This document shows positions 63,480-64,000 of a stretch of DNA of 64,000 nt, piece by piece (position 1 is the stretch's first letter; every line of letters begins with the position of its first letter). The notes under the pieces are model-generated. The model was not told the origin of the DNA. It did no database searches and worked only from the letters and a program-made list of their open reading frames with translations. The DNA comes from Paraburkholderia sp. PREW-6R. GTDB lineage: Bacteria; Pseudomonadota; Gammaproteobacteria; Burkholderiales; Burkholderiaceae. The stretch is taken from positions 682,001-746,000 of the forward strand of contig NZ_CP155075.1 of assembly GCF_039621805.1 (NCBI RefSeq), given 5' to 3'. A program made the position numbers and the translations under genes.

Positions 63480-64000
63480 TTAGAACTTGGTCCGCAAGCC
63501 AATGCGCAAGGCGAGTTGATTCTGACTCGTCGAATACCCCACATTCGTCGCTGGATTCACAATCAGAAAAAGTCCGGCCGGGTGAGCGGCCGAGTTACTG
63601 TGAGCAAAGTTGGCACTGACATATACGTCAGTCCGTTTCGAAAACAGGTAGTGCAGCGCCGCGCTCATTTGCCCAAACTGGACAGTCGGATAGTGGTTGT
63701 ACATGTACGCAATACCCCCGTTCAGATCCGGCGAGAAGAAGTAATCACAGCCGCCCTCCACCACGCTCACTAGCAGTTTGCCCGTGCCTGGCACGCCGCT
63801 CACGCGATTGTTCGTATAGTTGCCGAATACCGTCAACGATCCAAAGCGATAGCGCGCACCCACGCCGATGTTCCGGATGGATGTGCCGAGCAAAGCGGCT
63901 TCGGCCACAGAGGCGCCCGTACCATTGGCGTTGGTATAAGCCGCACCGATCGCGAACGGACTGCCGTTGTCGTAATTCAGGCCGAAGCTCGTGAAGCGTG
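63480..64000 (-). CDS. Gram-negative general porin, 5' part outside window
   Basis: The C-terminal 170 or so residues of an outer-membrane beta-barrel porin of the Burkholderia OpcP/OmpC type. Alternating strands are visible: FGLNYDNGSPFAIGAAYTNA, VGARYRFGSLTVFGNYTNN and ALHYLFSKRTDVYVSANFAH. The protein ends LALRIGLRTKF; the final Phe is the usual signal for the assembly machinery. The gene continues past base 64000. Trimeric porins of this group let small hydrophilic compounds through. No link to the neighbouring catabolic operon is visible beyond adjacency. Confidence 0.9.
   Translation of the reverse strand, partial: RFTSFGLNYDNGSPFAIGAAYTNANGTGASVAEAALLGTSIRNIGVGARYRFGSLTVFGNYTNNRVSGVPGTGKLLVSVVEGGCDYFFSPDLNGGIAYMYNHYPTVQFGQMSAALHYLFSKRTDVYVSANFAHSNSAAHPAGLFLIVNPATNVGYSTSQNQLALRIGLRTKF

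Noticed and set aside
1..64000. CRISPR arrays, prophage genes, tRNA or rRNA genes
   Set aside because: No regularly spaced repeats, phage structural genes or conserved RNA sequences were seen on reading the window.

Overview
The window is high-GC DNA (third codon positions are strongly G/C, so long spurious frames lie opposite most genes). It is dense in LysR, GntR and IclR regulators, MFS/MHS permeases, CoA-linked catabolic enzymes, an MdtABC-type RND pump and a Gram-negative porin. This fits a secondary replicon of a Burkholderiaceae member (Paraburkholderia/Caballeronia-like). The assignment is inferred from gene content and protein style, not from a marker gene. I found no rRNA, tRNA, CRISPR array or replication origin.

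Layout. 1-6500 is a scarred region: the 3' end of an SDR gene, an intact IS1202/ISNCY-like element, a frameshifted and truncated LysR gene, a decayed alpha/beta-hydrolase, an intact tannase-family lipoprotein and a broken MHS permease. 6500-11000 is a GntR-controlled set (MFS permease, TIM-barrel lactonase/amidohydrolase, GntP permease), probably for a sugar acid or its lactone. 11200-11750 holds a LysR gene cut off at an IS30-like remnant. 11750-15450 is a sulfatase, MHS permease and divergent LysR with a clear operator. 15700-24200 is an acyl-CoA module: AcuI-type reductase, two acyl-CoA dehydrogenases, CaiB-type CoA transferase, IclR regulator, nitronate-monooxygenase-like flavoprotein and ACS-type permease. 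24800-28500 is an M20 peptidase, MHS permease and LysR operon. 28500-29800 is almost empty. 29800-32040 encodes a Tat-exported GH28 lipoprotein. 32300-41550 is an mdtABC-oprM-type efflux operon.

41680-52040 is a bidirectional catabolic locus around a LysR gene. Leftward it has an FAD monooxygenase, Rid protein, DUF1028 protein and ArgE-like deacylase. Rightward it has a Rieske oxygenase and a complete polyamine/spermidine-type ABC importer. 52300-61810 is one long leftward operon: Liv-type binding protein, two paralogous ferritin-like diiron proteins, LivHMGF, Rid protein and amidase, under a GntR/UTRA regulator with a palindromic operator. An unrecognised 424-residue protein diverges from that regulator, and the window ends inside a porin gene.

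The most interesting candidate system is the diiron/Liv/Rid/amidase operon. One diiron paralogue keeps every expected metal ligand and the other has lost two of them. That suggests an active enzyme with a pseudoenzyme partner acting on an imported nitrogenous substrate. A repeated plan also stands out: hydrolase, MHS permease and LysR occur together three times, once as wreckage.
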